Source: Sycon ciliatum
Lineage: Eukaryota > Porifera > Calcarea > Leucosolenida > Sycettidae
Assembly (NCBI RefSeq): GCF_964019385.1
Contig: NC_088643.1
Span: forward strand, 43,356,440-43,420,439
Direction of reading: 5' to 3'
Length of the DNA stretch: 64,000 bases
A model generated the notes under the pieces. That model worked only from the letters and a program-made list of their open reading frames with translations. It ran no database searches and was not told the DNA's origin. Of the stretch, positions 1-64,000 are shown piece by piece (within the stretch, counting starts at the first letter, position 1; each line of letters starts with the position of its first letter). Made by a program: the position numbers and the translations under genes.

Positions 1-740
1 CTTCAATCATGAATATCGGACCATAAACCGTCTAACATCTTATATTATATCATCATTAGTATCCTGCTACTATCCTCCTCTAACGATGAGCTCGAAGAAA
101 AGAAACAGCGGTCTAGAGGCGTAAACAATATCTGTCAACGGAAGTGTCCTTGCTGTGCTGTGTGTTTATGCTTCGTGCATTAGTTTGGCCAAGAGCGCAT
201 GGTGGTGGCGGGTTGAGGATGTTAAATATACTAGAAAATAGTTCACTCTGAACATGCAGGGGGGTATATTCATAGGTTCGAAAGAACCGCACACACACTT
301 TGCTGCAGACAGCGGCAAGCTTTGGTCCTCGTGCTTCGAAGAGGGAGCAATCCACTGCGCTACGCTTGCGATTAACAGCAAGCTTCGACTTTTCAAAGGT
401 ACGACTCATCATTGGCTCTGGGGTAATGTTCCTGGAACAAATGCCCCATTGCCAACTGAGGGCCAGGGAGCGCGCAATCTGCCTTCCTGGGCGAGAAGTG
501 TTCCAGCACAAGAAGCAGCACGAATACATGCTGACAAAGACCACCATCACCACCAGCCGGCACACAGCACACTGTTCTTCAAACACCATCCACTCCGTCC
601 ATGTGTTTGCACTGTCCTCCTCTAGCTCTTCACGCTCAACAAATACCACGCACTGCTCATCGGGTTTTTTATGCTTCCTCTGGGTTGGCTAGCCCTTCGA
701 CTTGACAAAACAGCGATCACCACTGCACTGCTATCGTCAC
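1..740. other. Unassigned left edge
   Basis: No firm gene. A minus-strand open frame (649-113) has an acidic start followed by a hydrophobic, Cys-rich stretch and could include downstream exons of the candidate divergent gene at 741-1234, but I found no splice pair that joins it in phase. Confidence 0.3.
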
Positions 741-1234
741 CTGATAGCAGTCGCTTCCACCAGTGGCTTTTCCTGTCTTTGCAAGGTGTCCAAGGATGGC
801 TGCTGTTGTCACTACAGGCAAATCAGAAGTACTTTAGTGGCTGATGTCCAACCAGATCGTTGGAAAATCGATTTTTCCACTTCACGGCTGCTGATCGCGA
901 CTTGCTGATTTGGCAGCACCACGGTTACCTTCATAGAAGATGGCTCTGGAGAGGAAAAGACAGACCAGAAAAAGGTTACTATTATCTTCAGCACCGATCG
1001 CAAGGAGAAAGAAATATGGTCTGCTGTAGCCTAGGCACAAAATAAATCTCACAACACGATTCGCGATTCGAATATTTCAACAACAAAAAAACTCACCTCT
1101 GGAGTAACGCCTGTTTGTGGCCCGAGATCGTTCCCTCCCGCGCCTTGAAAAAATCCTGCAGCGGCATCACAGTCCATGTCTCTCTCGGAGACTCTGCTCC
1201 TACCAGCAGGAGGTTTAGCACCGCTCGAAGCCAT
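741..1234 (-). CDS. Candidate divergent gene, first three exons
   Basis: Not recognised. Exon 1 would be 1234-1097: an ATG at 1234 opens 46 codons (starting MASSGAKPP) and ends at a good donor, CAGAG/GTGAGT. Exon 2 would be 943-833, preceded by a strong pyrimidine tract (cttttcctctccagag), and continues in phase 0 for 37 codons. Its donor (AAA/gtactt) is weak. Exon 3 would be 802-741, in phase and ending at ATCAG/gtgacg. The total is about 103 codons with no known domain. The ATG lies about 280 bp from the first recognised exon of the plus-strand gene, so the two could share a promoter region. Exon 1 is the best supported part and exon 3 the weakest. Confidence 0.4.
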
Positions 1235-1514
1235 CGCAAACTACTTGAACTAAGCAGAAGACATTGCAAAACAAACCTGAAACACACTGTCAAAGATGCT
1301 GTCACGTTCAAAAACTAGCTCGATCGCGAGTGAGGTTGCCCCCGTGCTCGAACCCAGTATAATAAGGGGATCGGTCTATTGGCGTCTATCAGCATACAAT
1401 CATGTTGGCTTGTGATAAGTACATGTAGGTAGGTAATGTTTGCAAACTCTGATTTGTTTCCAGGTCAGACCTGAATAATTTGTCCCACTGTATCAATCTA
1501 ATTGAATAATCCAG

Positions 1515-60279
<58,765 letters not shown>

Positions 60280-60401
60280 GTATATTGTAATATCGAGCTG
60301 CATGTAGCCAAGGATATGCTGTAAAAGCCATATATATAACGAAGTGTTAACTCTAACGAGTTAGCGAGGAGAAATCTGTCGTTAAAATATCAATCGTTAT
60401 A

Positions 60402-60883
60402 CAGTCAGACCTCGCTTAACCGCACACATCTGTTTTCCACAAAAATATCCGGATAGGCGAGGGAACCGGATAACTGAACACACATACTGGATATGCATGT
60501 GGCATGTCAAAAGCAGTGGCATCGTACATACATGTAGACGGGTCCTATGCAGTGCAACTAGCGTGCACAGTATGTAAAACAAGCGAGAAAAATGACAAGT
60601 GCGTGCAACTGACTGCTGTCCACATGCACCCAGCAGGTCAAGGACCTCATTTGCCTGTACAACTCCCTGATTCTAGCTTCTGCAAGGCACATGCAACCGG
60701 ATACGACGAAGCTTTTTGTACACATTTCAACCAGTTTGTACACAAAATCATGCACCGGTATGCGGATCGCGAGGTCCGGTTATGTTGTATGCATAACATA
60801 TGCTGCACATCGGTCCCCAGCGATTTTCTTCCGGATGGCGAGGGATCCGGATAAACGAGTACCGGATAAGCGAGGTCTGACTG
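60402..60883. mobile_element. pogo/Tigger-type MITE
   Basis: 482 bp; ends CAGTCAGACCTCGCTTAACC / inverted CAGTCAGACCTCGCTTATCC, TA at both sides. Interior repeats ccggataa. The ACCTCG terminus is typical of Tigger-like elements. Confidence 0.85.
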
Positions 60884-60949
60884 TACAGAAATCGATACAT
60901 ATACTGTCCTTTTGAGCGTTAAGAATGGGTGAGAATCGTTACCCTTGGT

Positions 60950-61236
60950 GTTGCATTACTGCAACAGCACTAAGGGTAAATGCCCATGCACACTCTCTCA
61001 GCCCAACACAATCATCACACTCCGGTAGGAATTACAAACTATACTTGATGAAGACAGAAGGAGAAGTGGAGAACACAGGGAACAGAGTAGGCATGTAAAC
61101 AGCACAGGCACGCAACAGTTACCGCTGGTGCATGCGAGGTGCATGTGCGTACACGAAGGTGTGAAATAGGAAGCGGGGTCAAATTACATATGGATGCACT
61201 ATGCCAAATATATAGGCACAGGTAGGTGACTGTACA
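60950..61236 (-). repeat. Ty3/Gypsy 3' LTR (approximate)
   Basis: On the minus strand a polypurine tract (tcggggggaga, 61247-61237) precedes TGTACAGTCACC at 61236, the likely LTR start; a TATA-like ctatatattt lies about 25 bp in. The far end is uncertain because the other LTR is outside the window. A hairpin (ttacccttggtgttgca / tgcaacagcactaagggtaa) is at 60939-60979. Confidence 0.55.
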
Positions 61237-61386
61237 TCTCCCCCCGAAAAAAATGCGAACGGAGGGACACGAGAAAGTGTGGAGCAAAGGAGAGAGGAAA
61301 AGGAACGATAGCAGTTCTGGAGCGGGTACCAACGTGAGCATTACTCAGAATGATAGAGAGAAAAAACAAACATGAAAAGAACACAG

Positions 61387-63964
61387 TCATAGTTCAACTG
61401 GAACACATGGAGTAAACAGTGTTACTGTGTTCAGGTATTGGCAGCATAGCGTTGCGGCGCATGGCGAACACGGCTGGATGGTGGTCTGCGACCGGGGGGG
61501 CAGAGGCTTAGCAACTCGAGGAGACTGCGGCACAGGCAGAAGAGGCGGCAGAGTAGAGTGAGCTGGTGGTTGCAGGGCAACATGCACAGGAACAGGAACA
61601 CCATACTCAACCTCATACAGGGGCTCAATGGAGGAGGGTGAGCGGGAGGGATCAGGGTGTTTAGCTGACGTGGATGGCAACGCACGCATGTGGCGACGAT
61701 TTCGGCGGCAGATGACCCAGGAGTGAAATAGTCGACAACAACTAGGTAAGTGGATCCTTTGGCTGCACACAGATCACACGCGATCGTTGACCATGGAAGA
61801 GATGGGAACTCGGACGAGATGAGCGGCTCGGCTGGGTTAGGACGGGCCTTGGCACAGGTGGCACAAGACATCACATACGGCTCAATGTCCGTAGACATAC
61901 CAGACCACCACATCACAGCGCGCGCACGAGCACGACACTTACCAACGCCTTGGTGACCCTCGTGAGCACTGGCAAGGGCGGCGTTGCGCTGGGATGCAGG
62001 GATGATGACACGTTGGCCACGGAATATGACACCATCAGCAGTTGAGAGCTCATCGCGAACAGCGAAGTACGGGCAGAGGCTAGCGGGGACCGAGGTGGGC
62101 TTGGCTGGCCACCCGTTGAGGATGAGGGCACGGAGGCGACACATGTCGGCATCAGCGTTGGTCGCGTTCCGAACGTCGACCAAGAGCGGGTCGGTGGAGC
62201 AATGCGATGTGACGGCAGACACATGCAGCTGCACTTCATCAGCAAGATCACTAGTAGGCGAGGTCTCTTGCGGAGCACGGGATAGGGTGTCGGCAATGAC
62301 GAGTGATTTGCCGGGCACGTGGATAGCGGTTGGGTTGTACCTCATCAGCCGCATCAGGAGTCTCTGGCATCGCAGAGGAGAGCGGGCGAGATCAGCGGAG
62401 TTGATGAGAGGCACGAGAGGCTTGTGGTCAGTCTCGACTGTGAACTGAGGACCGCCGTAGATGTAGTGGTGGAAATGCTCGCATGCCCAAACGATGGCGA
62501 GACACTCTTTCTCAATCTGGGCATAGCGCTGCTCAGTAGGTGATAGAGAGCGGGACGCATAGGCAACAGGGCGCCAGCGGGAGCCATCAGGCTGCAGGAG
62601 GACAGCACCCAGTCCGTAGCTACTGGCATCAGCACTAATACGGACGGGCTGGTCGGGCGAGAACAGTGCCAAGCAGGGAGCAGTAGTAGCGAGTTCCTTG
62701 AGGCGACAGAAGGCAGTTTCTTGCTGGGTGTCCCACTGCCAGGCGGTGTCGGCCTTCAGGAGAGCACGGAGCGGGGCACTGGCATTGGCCATATCTGGCA
62801 CAAACTTCGACAGAAACGTGAACATGCCCAGAGCACGGCGCAACTCGGGCACGTTGGTCGGTGACTTCAGAGCTTGGATGGCAGACACCTTGGCTGGGTC
62901 TGGGCGGACACCGTCAGCACCGATGAGGTGACCCAGGAACGTCAGGGACTTCATACGGAGGCGACTCTTGGCGGGGTTGAGGAGTACGCCTGCAGAAGCG
63001 AGAGCTGCGTGGACAGCAGTGAGGGCAGCATCGTGCTCAGCTAGAGTGGCACCGAACACGAGGATGTCATCCATGAAGACGACCACGTTGGGAATGTGCC
63101 CAACGATTTCCAGTAGGCGACGCTGGAAAACCTCTGGCGCACTGGTGATACCAAAGGGTAGACGGTTGAAGTGAAACCGGCCAAACGGGGTCATAAAGGT
63201 AGTGAGTGACGCACTGTCGTCAGCAAGTGGCACTTGCCAGAACCCAGACGCCGTGTCAAGTGACGAGAAGACCTTGGCGCCGGACAGCTTACCCAGTGTG
63301 TCTTCGATGGTCGGCAGAGTGAAGTGTGAACGCTTCGCGGACTGGTTCAGGCGTTTGAGATCCACGCAGATGCGGACGGAGCCATTCTTCCTGAGCACGG
63401 GCACCATGGGCGCACACCAGTCGGTCGGATCGGTGACTGGAGAGATGACTCCCATCTGGACCATCCGGTCAAGTTCGGTCTTGACCTTGGCTTGCAGGTG
63501 GATGGGAACTCGTCATGCGGTCTGGCAGTGATATGGTTGGGCATTGTCTTGCAGCTCGATGGTAGCTGCAGGACCGGACATGCGACCAATGACAGGAGGA
63601 GCGGAGGGAGGGCTTGCGGATGCCTCGGATACATCGCAAGACAGGAGGTTCAGGTCCTGGCACACACTGCGGCTCAGGAGGTTGCTGGGGCCATCAACAA
63701 CAATAACACGAAAGTGACGTTGCGGTCCTTCCAGGAGCTGGCAGCAACAAATGCGCCGTGTATGGGTAGAGGTTGGCCATCAGGTCCAGTGACCTTAGTG
63801 GAGATCGGCGTGAGCTTAGGTTGAGGACTGAGGCTATTGTAGGAAGGCAGTGACAGGAGTCTGCAGTCTGCGCCAGAGTCCAGCTTGAACACCACCGACT
63901 GGCCATTGATGGGGAGCTCAACAAGCCAGGGTTCAGTTGAGTCAGGAATGGATACTGAACTCAA
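61387..63964 (-). pseudogene. Ty3/Gypsy Pol, broken, integrase core deleted
   Basis: Aspartic protease: FKLDSGADCRLL near 63880-63845. The frame shifts near 63702-63712, and an in-frame TGA (63515-63513) precedes RT. RT (from 63464) shows the usual CVDLKRLN, SSLDTASGFWQV, RLPFGITSAP and FMDDIL active site (about 63075). RNase H shows RISADASSYGLGAVL and VETDHKPL. Integrase has the H-x(3)-H...C-x(2)-C finger (HEGHQ ... CATCAKA) and one catalytic Asp (ACDL), then breaks after VVVDYFT at about 61728; the other two catalytic residues are missing. The C-terminal RRNRRHMR tail follows in a different frame. At least three lesions, so non-functional. Confidence 0.9.
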
Positions 63965-64000
63965 AACACAGATACTGGGTTCCTGTGACTCGGATGAAGC

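Larger units (their letters stand above)
60950..64000 (-). mobile_element. Ty3/Gypsy LTR retrotransposon, 3' part
   Basis: Protease, reverse transcriptase, RNase H and the start of integrase are readable on the minus strand and run off the right edge; Gag and the 5' LTR are not in the window. It is antisense to the coiled-coil gene, probably in its next intron. Confidence 0.9.

Noticed and set aside
833-943. MKVTVVLPNQQ as a Par-3 N-terminal domain
   Set aside because: The likeness is limited to the first few residues, and it lies on the opposite strand to the NPDDVL exon that first suggested it; the DOMON reading explains the latter better.

Overview
The window is nuclear DNA from a multicellular animal. 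It has U2-type GT-AG introns, a large gene built of many small exons, and a BEL/Pao LTR retrotransposon, a group known only from animals. The dense mix of hAT, PIF/Harbinger, pogo/Tc1-like, LINE, Gypsy and BEL elements with short introns would suit a marine invertebrate such as a sponge or cnidarian, but nothing in the sequence fixes the species.

The backbone is one plus-strand gene running from about 1.5 kb past 60.3 kb and open at both ends. I could phase 45 exons into one continuous reading frame of about 2,071 codons. The first exons (1515-21329) look like a DOMON domain of the ferric-chelate-reductase/reeler type. Then come a Ser/Thr/Pro-rich, low-complexity part (27504-31406) and a long coiled-coil rod (31756-60279). 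I do not recognise the gene as a named family. Whether the DOMON exons and the rod belong to one transcript is the main open question. A possible divergent gene starts on the minus strand at 1234.

The introns are packed with mobile DNA. From left to right: a 5.8-kb hAT element (1871-7690) with a 924-residue transposase that carries an extra C-terminal cysteine-protease-like domain; a 6.2-kb BEL/Pao element (12169-18404) with near-identical LTRs, a 5-bp target duplication and a tRNA-iMet primer site, but no integrase; a cluster of SINE-like, foldback and MITE elements (18.8-27.4 kb), including a Harbinger-type MITE nested in a pogo-type MITE and a remnant of a reverse-transcriptase element; a CR1/Jockey-type LINE (about 40135-44563) frameshifted by a 13-bp tandem duplication; a homogeneous 36-bp x ~35 minisatellite (49428-50706); two CAGGG-ended elements with 5-bp target duplications (52775-53824 and 57990-58367); a complete but decayed PIF/Harbinger element (57368-59903); and a minus-strand Ty3/Gypsy element that runs off the right edge and has lost most of its integrase core.

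Simple repeats (CT, GA, GT, and G or C runs) are common and generate most of the spurious open frames. No rRNA, CRISPR array or bacterial feature is present.
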